A DNA stretch of 64,000 bases from Beta vulgaris subsp. vulgaris. Its lineage: Eukaryota; Streptophyta; Magnoliopsida; Caryophyllales; Amaranthaceae. The DNA lies in contig NC_079210.1 in the NCBI RefSeq assembly GCF_026745355.1, positions 13,904,196-13,968,195 on the forward strand, given 5' to 3'. Positions within the stretch are counted from its first letter, which is position 1. Each line of letters starts with the position of its first letter. Shown here piece by piece: positions 1 through 12,533 of the stretch. Below the pieces are notes generated by a model. It worked only from the letters and a program-made list of their open reading frames with translations. It was not told the origin of the DNA and did no database searches. A program made the position numbers and the translations under genes.

Positions 1-680
1 AATAAAATAAAAAAAACCTCTCTTCCCCACTGAGCAAAAGGTACAGGGTTAAGGATTGGACAACCCAAAGCAGCAAAGAGTAAATAGAATTTACTACAAA
101 AGCCAGCTAATGGGGGTATTCCTGTCCTTTCCCATTCCAAGATGACAAAATCATTGGTGGAGACTGCCTCAGCAATGTGTATCGCAAACTTCAGGAAGCT
201 TTGCATGCTAAAAAGGGGGAGCAAATGGTTTATGAAAAGCACTCGAAATCGAGGTTAACATTTTGACCTTCTTTACCTTTACTTTCCCTTTACCTCTCTA
301 TTTATTTACACTATTCTACTTAAATTCAGATCATTTTTAGGCGATTTCTATTAGACGTATACCTGGTTTTAAGTAAAATCTCCAAAGAGATTACCAAGAG
401 TACTACATTTTTACAAGTGCGTGCAGGGATGTTAACTGCACGAAAAATTATCTCAAGCTGAGTACAAGTTACAGCTTACTGAAGTACTGGCATTCCAACT
501 TTCAGAGCCATTGCACATGATATATGTTCAAAAGAAACCATACACTTATTAAGCATATCCACTCCTCTACATGGGGAGTGTAGCCAAGGATGTGCTTCAT
601 CTTTGTCCATGCAACATAAGAAATTTATCTAAGCTCAGTAAATAGCTAACATTTAGAAGTATGATCATCAAGTGAATCAC
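1..680 (-). other. Start of the last YKT6 intron (incomplete)
   Basis: A GT donor follows the SNARE exon at 680. No acceptor followed by the expected last exon is found down to position 1. AT-rich, with no other gene or repeat recognised. Confidence 0.6.
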
Positions 681-3600
681 CTGTGATGCAGCACTAAGAT
701 CTGAACTCTTTTCTACCAAGCTGTCTAGCCTTTCACCACGCTCCAGCACACTATCAATAGTCTTGTGCTGTAACAAATAGAAAAAGAGAGCAAAAGAAGA
801 AAAATAGTTACAATAAACAATCATAAGCACACCCATTCTTGCAATAACACCATTACACCAACCAATGATATACCTTCTAGGTTTTTAATTACAAAATAAA
901 TCTTTCCCTTCTCATTTTTTGACACAATTATCAAATTGAAGAATAAAAGAAACGTTTGAGTAACAATGCAGTTGCAAGACAACTACCAATAGATTTACAG
1001 CTAGTCACATTGCAAATCAAAGCCCTAAATCAGGGATCATCATGTAAAGAGAGCTACCAATTAATTGACATTGCACTCAAGTATATCCCAAATCTTTTTA
1101 GCAAACAACATTCATATGATTAGAAGTTCCCATGACCTCATCAAAAGCTGTACGAATTGTTGCTTTACTTAACGAAGGCTAACAGCTATTTTGTGCCTGA
1201 TCACGTAAAAAATTAAAAAAAAAAGTAATATAACCACATTTTGAGCACATAAATCTTCAGGAGACAAGTAAGCTTAAAAGCTGCATATATGTGAAGCAAG
1301 GAGAATCCAACATAGAAACTATCAGTTCATGACTGGTAAAATAAAATAAAAAATTGATGGTAAGATGCAAACTATCAGAACAAAAATTTTGCTAAGGACA
1401 TGCTACAAAAAGCGATGTTGGTTAAATGCCAGCGTAAAGCCCCCTACAAGGATAATCTTAGTTTCATCCAGCTCCCTTTGAATTTTCAGCAGCTTATCAG
1501 CTTCAGCTGGGTCCTGTAAATTTAGTGAAAGAGAAAATGATTAGTTTCATCTCAAAAGGCATATGTTAGGAGTTAGAAGTGTATCAATAATATATATATA
1601 AAAGAAAAGATGCAGAAGCTGTAGAATCAGTTTTGAAGTTCTTCCTCAATTAACATAATCAAGTTGCAAGAAACATAAAATTACCTGGTACTTTGCCAAG
1701 GCATCATTCAAGTAGGGCCACGGTTGTGTGCTGTCTGAAGTTGCACCCTTCCACGAATCACCAAAGTTCTTTTGATATTCATCCAAAACCTATAAAGCAT
1801 ATCATACTAATAGGCATCAAAAGACTGGAGTAAATAAATTACTAAAGTTACTTCGTCAATAGAAATTGAAAAACACGCATTAGTAATTTACTATATCATA
1901 GAGTTACATTTAATAACAGCAGATATTGGTAGATAAAACTATCTCAAGTTAATAGTAAAACACTCAATACCTAAACAAATTCCAGGATTCTCTGTGTAAC
2001 AACTAACATCCACAGGAGAGGATAATAGAATGAGGGTGAGGGGCAATGCTACACAACTGAACCAATGTTACTTACACTCTAAACAAGAACTGAACTTAAC
2101 CATAGGATATCTGGACTCACCGGAAACATCATAAAATTTAAGACAATTAAACACCTTTTCTAAAAGGGTACTCAAACTTTAAAATGAAACGTGCCATAGA
2201 ACATGCACTCCAGAAAACAATTGAAAAGAGAGAAGAGAGGTTGGGGGGGGGGGGAAGGAATCTAGCCCTAGAGTTTTACAGAGTATAAGGCGCAAAAACA
2301 ATCAAACAACAAAACAAGTGTTTTGACCTATTCTCTAAACATTGGTAAGATTAGTCTCAAGTGTCTTGAAATTTAACGATATGAGCAAAAAAAGGATAAC
2401 AGGCGCACTGATCTAATTTCCACATAACAATTAGAAAGATTTTTATTCGCTAACAAGTGTTTGGGTTACTGGGTGAGAAAAAGAAACGGGGCTCCAATCA
2501 GAAGGATCAGCATCCAAGACGGTATGGGGAATAACAAAGACTTTCAGATCCTTAATCTTCACCAGTGACTCAAGAGAAAGAATAAACACTGTACTAAGAG
2601 GAGAGAAAAAAATGCAAAAGGAGCAATGAGATGAGAGCAAAAGATAGAAAAAGAGTTCCACGTGACTTTCTCATTGGACCCGACAACCCGCACAGCTGCA
2701 CCTCTTACAAAACTAGAAGAAATTAAGATAAGATGGATAAACCTGCATTAATACCAGTAAATAACAATACAAGAATGAACTAAAGAAGTAACAATGACCC
2801 CAGAAAACAAACATCATAACACACCACAAGTCCGCATCAAAACTCAAATTTCAGATCTTCATTTATAGATTTCATTTTTAATTAGTATAACAAAACTTAG
2901 ATGATTTGAATCCTAGATCTAAAAACTACTGTAATTACAGTGGCTTTCATGGGAACAAAATATAAGCCTGTCAATAAAGGGGCAAACTTAGGTAACATTT
3001 TATCCTCTCTCACCCTTCCCCTCCCCTATCACCCTCCATCAATCTTTAAGTATTAGAGTTGTGTACATACTAGGTATACCGCTCATTGTATTGGCCATAT
3101 GTTTCATCTCAATGCAAACACTAGATAGTTAAACGACGAGTTCGGATAACCAAGCTCCTAGGCCATTTTCATCTCGCAACCACCAATCAATATTTATCTC
3201 TTGCTAAACAAAAACCACAAGGATATACGTCTCCCTATCATCAATGGCCTCTTCAACATCCAAACATGAAATAATTGTTAATTTTTAAGTATGGTATGTG
3301 TCTTATGGGTCATATTGCTACCCTAAGTAGCATAGATACAGATACGGGTACGGGAGGGAGATGAGGATAGAGATGGGGACAGCGACGAAAAATGGCAAAA
3401 ACAAAATTGTGAAATACAGGTGCAGCGCAATTTCGGCAAAAATAAAATATAAATATAAAATATTATAAATAAAGGAAGTAATTGTAGTTCTTTTTTTAAG
3501 CGGAGTAATAATGGTTATTTGTGTGATTGTGTCTTTTACAATTACTATTATTATGTAAAATAAAATTGATATGAATAATAAGAATTATTTAAAATGAATA

Positions 3601-6600
3601 ATAAGTACATATTTAATAGAGAAAGTGTTAAATACTCTTAAATAAAGAGACTAGAGAGATTAAATTGTTATCTCTACTTTATCATTAAGTGGACAACCAC
3701 GGTAAACAACAAATAGTTACTAAATGCATGCATTGCATGCATGAGTGATGTTCCTTCTTCCACTCTTTTCTTCCTCTCTCCACGACATCTTCCCCAATAT
3801 CTCTCTACCTCTTCTCTCTCTTGTTTCTTCCTAAACAGATCTGGGCTCAACATTCTACTTCCTCCGGCGCTTCTTTAGGAATTTGACTCAAAGTTAGCTT
3901 TTCTTTTGGGTTAATTTCATCTAGACAAGTCTGTCGAAAACCCTAGAGTTGATATCAAGTTTACGTTGTTTAATTTATTTTTCTTTGAAGATTCATGAAC
4001 CATATGGGTATGTTGCTTTCGGCCCAAATATGTATCTAATACGTACCCGATCTCCAATCTAGCCGTCCCCATGAGAAGCCCACATACCCACCATCTCAGG
4101 TACAGTTTTGGTATTAATTCACCCCGTGGCCGACTCATACTCGTACCCGCTAGAGGATACGACACTCAACAAGCGTAATGCTAAAACCCATGGTCCGGAT
4201 AAATGGATCATATACTATGTTGGATCAGATTGACACACCATAACCCCTACTTTAATGTGTTGGAGTGATAGAGGAGCCTAAGGGCATGTACACTCTTTCA
4301 ATTGCCATTCAAATTTGCCTATAATGTTGACTTGTGATTGGGGTCTTGCAGTTGTATGGGACGTTTGTGATTGTTGGCTGAAGTAAGGTCAAAATTTTCA
4401 TCCAGCAAAACTTAAATGTGTGTAAAGAAGAGTTGGTGAAAAAATTGTTTCTGTTGCGTATTCTGACAAAGCAAAGTCCCATAGTTATCTGATGATCCTT
4501 CTCTTCTGAATTCTGACACTTGAGTTGACATGCCAAATCAACTTTTTGAGTGGAACTTTTATTATATAAACAGAGACCTCGATTGAGTTATATTGTCTCT
4601 CACGCACTCTTTCATATTCACTTTATGTAAGTGTCTTTACCTTATGCTAATTGATATTTAGTTTTATCTTATTACTCATTAGTAAATAGATTCTGAATTA
4701 TGTATTTCATAATTAGACAGGAGAAACATTAAGTTATGACATTAGGTCAACATTGTCAACCAAAAAGAAGGTTGGAGGCTTGGAGCAAGTTTGTGGAATA
4801 TGATGTGGAGGAACGAAAAGCATACAGAGAAAATTTGACCAAATCCCACGGGGAGAAAATGAGCATGCTCTAATAGGGGCAATTTGAGACAATAAAGTCC
4901 AAATAGCAACTTTGCATCATTTTATACTGACTACCACAATTTCCTCAAAAAAAGCAAAAAAATGACTACCACACATTAGTCTAAAGAAAGCAACCACACA
5001 TTTTATACTACAGTTCATAAGAAATTCTTCATCATCGTATAAGTGTCTATAAGAGGCTGCCACACACTGGTCTACCTTCCCAAGTATGTATGTGCATAAA
5101 TAAGAGGTGGAGGAAGGTTGGAGTAAGTTCGTGGAATATGAGGTGGAGAAGAAAAAAAGCACGAGAGCGAAAATTTGACCAGAGCCCACGGGGAAAAAAT
5201 GGCAACTTTCCATCATTTTATACTGACTACCACACATTCCCTCAAAACAAGAAAAAAAATGACCACCACATTAGACTAATAAAAGGTACCACACATTTCA
5301 TACTACATTTAGTAAGAAATTCTTCATCATCGTATGTGTCTAGAAAAGGATACCACACACTAGTCCACCTTTGCAACTACGTATGTGCATAAGAGTGTAT
5401 GCAACGAGAAAATTCGATCAGATCGATAAATGAGTATACTAATAGAAACCTATCAGTTCTCCAACAAAAGAGGGAAAACAATTGAAAAGAGAAGAGGTCT
5501 GCATCAATTACAATGTGCATCACTCAGTGTTTTCCAGTAGTAAAACATTAAGCACCAAAAAGGCGAAGTAAAACTACTCTATCCAACAAACACTCGCAAA
5601 TTAAAAAACAACCAATCTTGTTCAATCAAACAATCACCAAGTGCACTGATATGTGAAGAAATTTTCTCTCCTCAGTTCACTCAAAGCCCACATAACTTTG
5701 CCAACGCATCAAAATTGATAACTAACGGACCTCCCCCCCCCCCCCCCCCCCCCAAATAACAAAGGAACACAACTAAGGCACAGTGCAAGAATGAATTATT
5801 CCCTATTTCTCACTACTATAGCAGATGGAGCACATATAAGCAAAAACATCTTAATTGATCTCTGAAGTCACATTGTTCAGTTTGGGTTAGCCTTCCTAAA
5901 AAAGATGCCTAATAGGAAATTTTAAAAGCCATAACAACACCAACCTCTCACGACCTTTTATGACCCTTGTGTTCAAAATAAAATAAAGTCACGGTGATTT
6001 CGGAAGATTTTCTAAAAAGAACCGGCCTTCAGTAAACTCAATAAATCAATGAACTCCACATCCCAATACTATTGTTGTTTCTTAGAAGTTCCATAGAAAA
6101 GCATTTTGTAAATTATTGGAGCTAACATGCCAGTCATATATCTTCAAAAACACATAATTTGGTATATTCACTTGATAAAAGTGCTAGAAAAGTAAGTGCT
6201 AACCATCCTGAGACCCCAAGTGTGCTAGATATTCTCCTATATGGTGTTTACAAACATCTCTTAAAAAGACTGAGGATATAGATTTACGGAAAGTGTATCG
6301 GGATTGAAGAATGAATACAACCAACCCTATTATCTTTAATGGCTAACGGTTCCAAGCAACCAAGTATTACATAGTCATATTCTTTATGGTTAAAATTTTA
6401 AGTGCTAGACAACACTAAACGACTAAAAAACAGCCATTATTTTGCTTGTTCTCCCACATTATTTGCTTTAAATCACCTCTTAAAGAAGCTTAGCCCATGC
6501 ACTTAAGACAAAAATGAAATAAGTATTTTGCTTGTCCTCCCACATTAATTGTCTTAAGTCAGCCATTATTTTGATTTCGGACACCCTACATGCCTATTTG

Positions 6601-8484
6601 ATATCCTCAATGTTAGGAACTTCACTTCAAAATCAACGAGAATAACACATAAGGAATTTTAGTGGTGGTTTAATCCACCTCTTCTTTTATTAATGAACTG
6701 CAAATTAATGATTACAATGTAGTTTTCTTCATATCAATTGGAGAATAAGAAATCTATTTCTTACTTAAACTCCTAAACATGACATATCCTCATCTTATTA
6801 AACTTCTTAAAACACAATGAGTCAACGACATATTATTATATAATACTTGCCTACTCAAATAGACTTGGTGTTTTAGGAAAGATAAGAATGTGGGGCATAA
6901 AAGGAAGAAGAGAAAGTATTAATTTATTACATGTTGTATTAAAGTCGATGTTGTGGGTCAAGAGAAATAGAGTGAGAAAAACTCTATTGCAAAGAAAATG
7001 ATATACAAATTATTAGGACTATTCCAAAGACAAAAAAAAAAGAATAAATGGGTAAACTAATAAATGGAAACCCAAAAAGGAAAGTGGGTAAACTAATAAG
7101 AATCGGAGGTAGTAATTAATAGTGGCGTGCTTCTTGGATTGCAGCCCAACACTCAACACATATTAGCCTATACAGCTATACATAAAACACTTTAAAAAAT
7201 ATCAAGATCGTACATACTCAAACACTCTCAAAGAGTCCTAGCAAAGAGATTCCTCCTAGAGTTCTGGTCTAACTAAGAACATCAATTTCACGACCAGAAC
7301 ATACATAACAACAAATGTATAGCATAATGAAACAGGCCAAAATACCTGGTTCAGCAGTGAAAATGCACTTCGGACTGGGTAGGGGTCATCCATAAATCCC
7401 AATGCACAAAGACCCCCTCTATTATAAGCATGTACCTTGTATTCTGAGCACAACAAAAACAAATATATGAACTTCCAGAACCAAAGAAGAATAACTCAGC
7501 AACACAAAGAAAAGTAGACAAACATTAATTTAACTTTCCCATTTATGCTGGAACACGAAAATCCCTTTGTCAGGGTTCAATCATCACTAAAACCTCCAAT
7601 TAAAGTGCTGATTACCTAAAACCAAGAAATTGAAAGCCAAACACAAGTAACAACACTCTACGAATGCGTTATTTAAAGGGGTAGATGTATCCAAAAGCAA
7701 AGAGTATCCACGCAAACAAGGGCATAATGAATTACTTGATAATTCCTCAATAGCTTAAGCTCCAGCATATCATAGATCGACAAGGAGAGCTTTGCCCAAA
7801 TCCAGAATTGATCTATATATTTTTTCTTCAAATCATCAAGAATAATATCTAGAAAAAAGTAGTACATCTAATAAAAAGTAGTATTTTGGACCCAAAAACG
7901 TTATTATAATGATACCTGTGATCAGGTCATAAGTTGGGTTTTTATGTACTATTTCATTTTATATAAATATACTACCTTTATATTTGTTTTCGCTAAATAT
8001 ACAACCAAAAATTGTTCTAAGTTAGGCATTTCTTTCGACAAGGACGTGAAGGCTCGCATTTCCTGAATAGATTATGATCCAAAATTTGAATGCCAAATCC
8101 ATAAAGTGCAGGCACAAACCTTTCGAATCAAAACCTAAAAATTTACATAATCCTCAACTTATCCAGCTAAGTTATCCATAATAAAATTCAAATTCAATAA
8201 AATCAAGATCAAACTGCAATTATAGAAGCAAAAAAAAAAAAAAAAAAAAAAATCAAAAACCCTAAACAAGAATAACAAAAAAAATGCAGACCTTCGTGCT
8301 GGACGGATTGGCGTTGGCCAGGTAAGGTGCGTTTAGCGACAGTGCGAGAGACGAAGACGATGAATTCGCGAACGCTGGATCGCTGGAAAAATCCGAAAGT
8401 GCTGACATCCGAAGCATTTGCTAAGATGATCGGATTATCTTCGGTAGAACCGCATTTCAGTACTACAATTGCCGTAATTTTCAT
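681..8484 (-). CDS. YKT6: YKT6-type R-SNARE (longin domain), 3' end off the window
   Basis: Membrane-fusion R-SNARE of the YKT6 family, which acts in ER-Golgi, vacuolar and autophagosomal fusion. Five exons on the minus strand join in frame with GT-AG borders: 8292-8484, 7346-7443, 1685-1789, 1448-1513 and 681-767, giving 183 residues. Residues 1 to about 130 form the longin domain (start MKITAIVVLKCG; FQRSSVREFIVFVSRTVA; EYKVHAYNRGGLCALGFMDD). Residues from about 135 form the SNARE helix, with the zero-layer arginine in DSVLERGERLDSLVEKSS. The family is about 199 residues, so one short exon carrying the C-terminal lipidated cysteines is missing. I looked for it in 1-680 and did not find it, so the last intron runs off the left edge. 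The start is the only ATG that gives the conserved N-terminus. Intron 1 (7444-8291) carries a 22-bp A run at 8230-8251. No frame damage is seen, so the gene is likely functional. Confidence 0.95.
3326..4160. other. Possible degenerate transposon in YKT6 intron 2
   Basis: The left edge carries ATACGGGTACGGG and the right edge carries ACTCGTACCCG in inverted orientation. Such words are common at the ends of plant DNA transposons. I could not find matching target-site duplications or a clean TIR, so this is only a candidate. Confidence 0.25.
4282..4870. mobile_element. PIF/Harbinger-type MITE in YKT6 intron 2
   Basis: The ends are GGGCATGTACA on the left and, reverse complemented, GAGCATGCTCA on the right. 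Both sides are flanked by TAA (4279-4281 and 4871-4873), the target duplication typical of Harbinger elements. It is 589 bp with no transposase, so non-autonomous. The TIR match is short and imperfect. Confidence 0.6.
4766..5386 (+). repeat. Imperfect tandem duplication (about 300 bp units)
   Basis: The block at about 4766-5075 recurs at about 5106-5386, with shared phrases such as GGAATATGATGTGGAG / GGAATATGAGGTGGAG, AATTTGACCA..CCCACGGGG, and TTTTATACTGACTACCAC. The first unit includes the right end of the Harbinger-type MITE. The second lacks that end, so it has an internal deletion of about 45 bp. The duplication postdates the MITE or removed its end. Confidence 0.8.
5733..5753. repeat. 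21-bp homopolymer C tract
   Basis: Uninterrupted C run in YKT6 intron 2. Such runs are prone to length error in sequencing, so the exact count is uncertain. Confidence 0.9.
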
Positions 8485-8640
8485 CGTCTCTCTCTCTCCT
8501 AAACGCTTATTCTGCTCTCTGTTTCTCTCTCCTCGGAAGTTGAAATTGTGAAGAGTTTGCCGGTGATCGTCTTTCGGAGAATGAAAATGAATATTAGGGA
8601 GGGGAATAATGTTGGGTGGAACCGTGTAAGCGTTTTTTTA
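8485..8640 (-). promoter_or_regulatory. Probable YKT6 5' leader and proximal promoter
   Basis: Immediately upstream of the YKT6 ATG the minus strand is GA-rich (plus strand CT runs at 8487-8535), as is common in plant 5' leaders. I see no convincing TATA box, which fits a housekeeping gene. The limits are approximate. Confidence 0.4.
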
Positions 8641-9004
8641 ATGCAAAGCTATGCAATCTTTCCAAAAACGAATAGAATAATTTCACTTTGGCACGATTTT
8701 CCATAATCCGTGCATTGAAAGCACGATTGGAATGGTGCTCCTACAATACAAAATAAATTATTTACGAAAATAAATATGAATATTTTATAATTAAAGTGAA
8801 ATATTATATTTATCCATAAAAATGAACATCTCAATGTTAAAATGGAATATTATAAGATTTACCTACGAAAACGAACCATTTTCACGTAAATAGAACATTT
8901 GTTGAAATATAGAGCATTTACTCATCGAAATAAATTGCTTGGTTTTACAAGAACAATTTCATATGATTTTATTATCTCAACTAGTTATTCGTCTAGGTGA
9001 TATA
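8641..9004. other. Intergenic AT-rich spacer
   Basis: Lies between the YKT6 promoter and the Stowaway end. No gene, repeat or regulatory motif recognised. Confidence 0.6.
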
Positions 9005-9412
9005 CTCCCTCCGTCCAAGAATACTTTTCACAGTTTTCTTTTTTATCTGTCTCAAAATACTCCATCTGTTTTTTTTATCTTTCTCACTTTCCGTTTTAGT
9101 GTGTTTTTTTTAACCTTCTCACTTTGAATCTATCTATTTAAGGTATTGAAATCTTCCTATATTACCCTCATCTATTACCTAATATTTACATCTAATACCC
9201 TAACTAAAATAATAAATTAATCTATAGTGGGTCCCAATATCTCCATTAGGTTCGGACTTTTCAGTCTCTCTCTTCTATCTCACGTTTTTTTCTAGATCCT
9301 TCATTACTCTCAACCACCCATTAAATATCGCATTCAATGAATTGTCCACCCAGTCAACCACCCTAGATCTAAAACTGTTCTTCTTATCTCATGTTCATGT
9401 TTTGGATCCTTC

Positions 9413-9415
<3 letters not shown>

Positions 9416-9461
<46 letters not shown>
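9416..9461 (+). repeat. (CT)n microsatellite
   Basis: About 23 CT units, followed by further CTCTCT runs to about 9545. It lies just upstream of the second ORF of mariner 1 and looks like an expanded pyrimidine-rich leader. Confidence 0.9.
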
Positions 9462-9465
<4 letters not shown>

Positions 9466-9657
9466 CCTAAATCTAAAACTGTTCTTCAACCTCATACTCC
9501 CAACGTCTCTCTCTCTCTCATAATTCACTCTCACTCTCTCTCAACCCCTAGATCTAAAATTGTTCTTCATCTTCTCTCTCACATAAATTTTAAAGGTTAT
9601 CAATTTCTTGCAAAATTCAAACACCTAAATTTTCTGGGTTTGCTTTGTATAAAGATC

Positions 9658-9990
9658 ATGGCTGAAAAGTCGAATTTAGAGATTTGTGAGGAATTTCAAA
9701 GTGTTCCAAACTCAGAGATCCCTGAAAGTCCTTTAAACGAGGCTTTGAACAATGAAGAACTCTTTGTTCCAGACTCAGAGAGCCATGAAAGTCCTTCAAA
9801 CGAGGCTTTCAACAATGAAGAAGACGAAGAGCTAATTGTTCCAGACACTCCTAACAGAGAAGTTGTTAGATCTGATGTCGAACTTGATGAATTTCCATTA
9901 CCGTCGGCGGAGGAAATTTACAACAATTTGAAAATTTATTTCCCGGCGGTGAAACTTAAGCATTGTCAACCTTCGAGGGAGTTACCTTAA
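9658..9990 (+). CDS. Second, convergent ORF of mariner 1 (unknown, acidic, 110 aa)
   Basis: I do not recognise this protein. The frame is open further upstream through the CT repeat. I chose the ATG at 9658 because it follows the pyrimidine leader and starts a non-repetitive protein (MAEKSNLEICEEF). The product is strongly acidic and has an internal repeat of about 35 residues: the pattern ..ESP.NEA.NNEE..LFVPDS.. occurs twice (ESPLNEALNNEELFVPDSES and ESPSNEAFNNEEDEELIVPD). The C-terminal part (PSAEEIYNNLKIYFPAVKLK) looks like an ordered segment. It points at the transposase, which is on the other strand. It could be a captured host gene fragment or an accessory gene of the element. No frame damage is visible. 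Mariner 2 has an ORF of similar length in the same relative place. Confidence 0.45.
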   Translation: MAEKSNLEICEEFQSVPNSEIPESPLNEALNNEELFVPDSESHESPSNEAFNNEEDEELIVPDTPNREVVRSDVELDEFPLPSAEEIYNNLKIYFPAVKLKHCQPSRELP

Positions 9991-10019
9991 CTTTCCTTTT
10001 TTTTTGTGTTTTGCCAATT

Positions 10020-11257
10020 AATTTTTATGCATGATTGAATGTGGTTTTGCTGCTGGTAGATCTTAGGGTTTTCATGTTTTTATGATTTTTGCGTTGTCTG
10101 TTACCCTAATTTTTTTTGCTACTGAATTTTTGTTTGTTTTTTTTTTTGTTCGTCTAATTTTTGTTCCTCTGTTTTTAGGATTTTCATGTTTGTAGAATTT
10201 TTGCTGCTAAGGTTAATACTGAATTTTTTTATGTTCCTCTGTTTTTAGGATTTTTGCTTACCCTAATGTTTTTTGCTACTGAGTTTTTGTTTGTGTTTTT
10301 TTTTGTTCGTCTGATTTTTGTTCCTCTGTTTTTAGGGTTTCATGTTTTTATGTTTTTTGCGTTGTCTGTTACCCTATTTTTTTTGCTACTGAATTTTTGT
10401 TTGTTTTTTTTTTGTTCGTCTGATTTTTGTTCCTCTGTTATTAGGATTTTCATGTTTGTAGAATTTTTTTTTTGTTCGTACTGAATTTTTTTTGTTCGTC
10501 TGTTTTTTGGATTTTCATGTTCCACTGATTTTTGTTCGTCTGTTATGCTATTGAATTTTTGTTTCTTCATGTTGGATTTTGCTGCTGGTGTTAGTGTTAT
10601 TAGTGTTCGATTAGGGTCATGTTGGTCTTCATGCTATTAGTGTTAGTGTTATTAGTGTTAGATTAAGGTCTGTTTGTTCGTCTGTTAGTGTTATTAGTGT
10701 TGGATTTTTCATGCTATTAGTGTTAGATTAGGGTCATGTTGGTCTTCATGTTAGATTTTTGCTTTGTCTAATTTTGTTATGCTACTGAATTTTTGTTTCT
10801 TCATGTTGGATTTTGCTGCTGGTGTTAGTGTTAGATTAGGGTCATGTTGGTCTTCATGCTATTAGTGTTAGTGTTATTAGTGTTAGATTAAGGTCTGTTT
10901 GTTCGTCTGTTAGTGTTATTAGTGTTGGATTTTTCATGCTATTAGTGTTAGATTAGGGCATGTTGGTCTTCATGTTAGATTTTTGCTTTGTCTAATTTTG
11001 TTATGCTACTGAATTTTTGTTTCTTCATGTTGGATTTTGCTGCTGGTGTTAGTGTTATTAGTGTTAGATTAGGGTCATGTTGGTCTTCATGCTATTAGTG
11101 TTAGTGTTATTAGTGTTAGATTAAGGTCTGTTTGTTCGTCTGTTAGTGTTATTAGTGTTGGATTTTTCATGCTATTAGTGTTAGATTAGGGTCATGTTGG
11201 TCTTCATGTTAGATTTTTGCTTTGTCTAATTTTGTTATGCTACTGAATTTTTGTTTC
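10020..11257 (+). repeat. Tandem array A in mariner 1 (about 224-234 bp period)
   Basis: T-rich DNA begins just after the stop of the second ORF with degenerate copies of CTGAATTTTTGTTTG. It then settles into longer units starting at about 10566, 10800 and 11024, each containing TTAGTGTTATTAGTGTTAG, GATTAGGGTCATGTTGGTC and TTTTGCTTTGTCTAATTTTG. The units resemble the first copy after the ORF stop, so the array may have grown from its 3' flank or an intron. Confidence 0.85.
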
Positions 11258-12030
11258 TTCATCTGTTTTGTTTGTGTATGTTTTGGTTCATGTTGGTTTT
11301 TGCTGCTGGTAGACCTTAGGGGTTCTCTGTTTTCATGCTATTAGTGTTAGATTAGGGTCATGTTGGTCTTCATGTTGGATTTTTGCTTTGTCTAATTTTG
11401 TTATGCTACTGAATTTTTGTTTCTTCATCTGTTTTGTTTGTGTATGTTTTGGTTCATGTTGGTTTTTGCTGCTGGTAGACCTTAGGGCTTTCTCTGTTTT
11501 CATGCTATTAGTGTTAGATTAGGGTCATGTTGGTCTTCATGTTGGATTTTTGCTTTGTCTAATTTTGTTATGCTACTGAATTTTTGTTTCTTCATCTGTT
11601 TTGTTTGTGTATGTTTTGGTTCATGTTGGTTTTTGCTGCTGGTAGACCTTAGGGCTTCTCTGTTTTCATGCTATTAGTGTTAGATTAGGGTCATGTTGGT
11701 CTTCATGTTGGATTTTTGCTTTGTCTAATTTCGTTATGCTACTGAATTTTTGTTTCTTCATCTGTTTTGTTTCTGTATGTTTTGGTTCATGTTGGTTTTT
11801 GCTGCTAGTAGACCTTAGGGGTTTCTCTGTTTTCTTGCTAGTAGTGTTGGATTAGGGTCATGTTGGTCTTCATGTTGGATTTTTGCTTTGTCTAATTTTG
11901 TTATGCTACTGAATTTATGTTTCTTCATCTGTTTTGTTTGTGTATGTTTTGGTTCATGTTGGTTTTTGCTGCTGGTAGACCTTAGGGGTTTCTCTGTTTT
12001 CTTGCTAGTAGTGTTGGATTAGGGTCATGT
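11258..12030 (+). repeat. Tandem array B in mariner 1 (166-167 bp period, about 4.6 copies)
   Basis: TTCATCTGTTTTG recurs at 11258, 11424, 11591, 11757 and 11924. Each unit also holds TTTTTGCTGCTGGTAGACC and the GATTAGGGTCATGTTGGTC word of array A, so array B is a rearranged derivative of array A. The very even spacing implies recent amplification. No coding potential. Confidence 0.9.
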
Positions 12031-12533
12031 TGGTGCCTGTGATGATGATGAGTTGCGTATGGCCATTGTTTTAGTCAAACGTAGTGCGGCTAACTAAGTG
12101 TATCCTACTTAGAATCATGGATAGCTCTGTGATGCGGCTCATAGTAGCCACCACAGTAGCATGAAGTTTGATTCTAAGTGGGTTATGCTTGTGTTATTGC
12201 CACCTTGTTTGACAACCTCAATGATCAATTATGTGAGAGGTTCATTTTATCATTGATATGCTCCATTTCAACGTAACATGATGACTTCATTTCAATAAAT
12301 ACAGACATTTGAATAATATGACAGCCCAAACAGAATATATATAATATGCATAAGCTTTCAAAATGTTTACAAAAACTTGTATGTTTTCCATTTAACTTCC
12401 TATCTTCACAATAACTTTGTAACTTTACAAAAACTTTTCTTTCTTCACAAAAACTTTCTAACTTCACAAAAGCTTTCTACCTATTCTTCATAATAACTTT
12501 GTAGATATCCTTCATCTTCTTGTTGTAAGATGT
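12031..12533. other. Spacer between array and transposase in mariner 1
   Basis: Unique sequence. CTACTTAGAATCATG (about 12106) and GATTCTAAGTGGG (about 12171) form an imperfect inverted pair. No gene recognised. It should hold the 3' untranslated region of the transposase. Confidence 0.5.

Larger units (their letters stand above)
1790..7345 (-). other. Large YKT6 intron 2 (5.6 kb)
   Basis: Bounded by the donor after codon ...SLLNQ and an AG acceptor before VLDEYQ. It holds a 12-bp G run (2243-2254), a 21-bp C run, a Harbinger-type MITE and a local duplication, listed separately. The rest is AT-rich with no coding signal. Near 7100-7118 a sequence resembles one end of a Stowaway MITE, but no partner end was found. 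Confidence 0.8.

Noticed and set aside
1..680. Search for the last YKT6 exon
   Set aside because: No reverse-complement match to the expected MFYKQAKK start was found, so the exon is placed outside the window.
9391..9657. N-terminal extension of the mariner 1 second ORF
   Set aside because: It translates the CT microsatellite. The ATG at 9658 is a better start.
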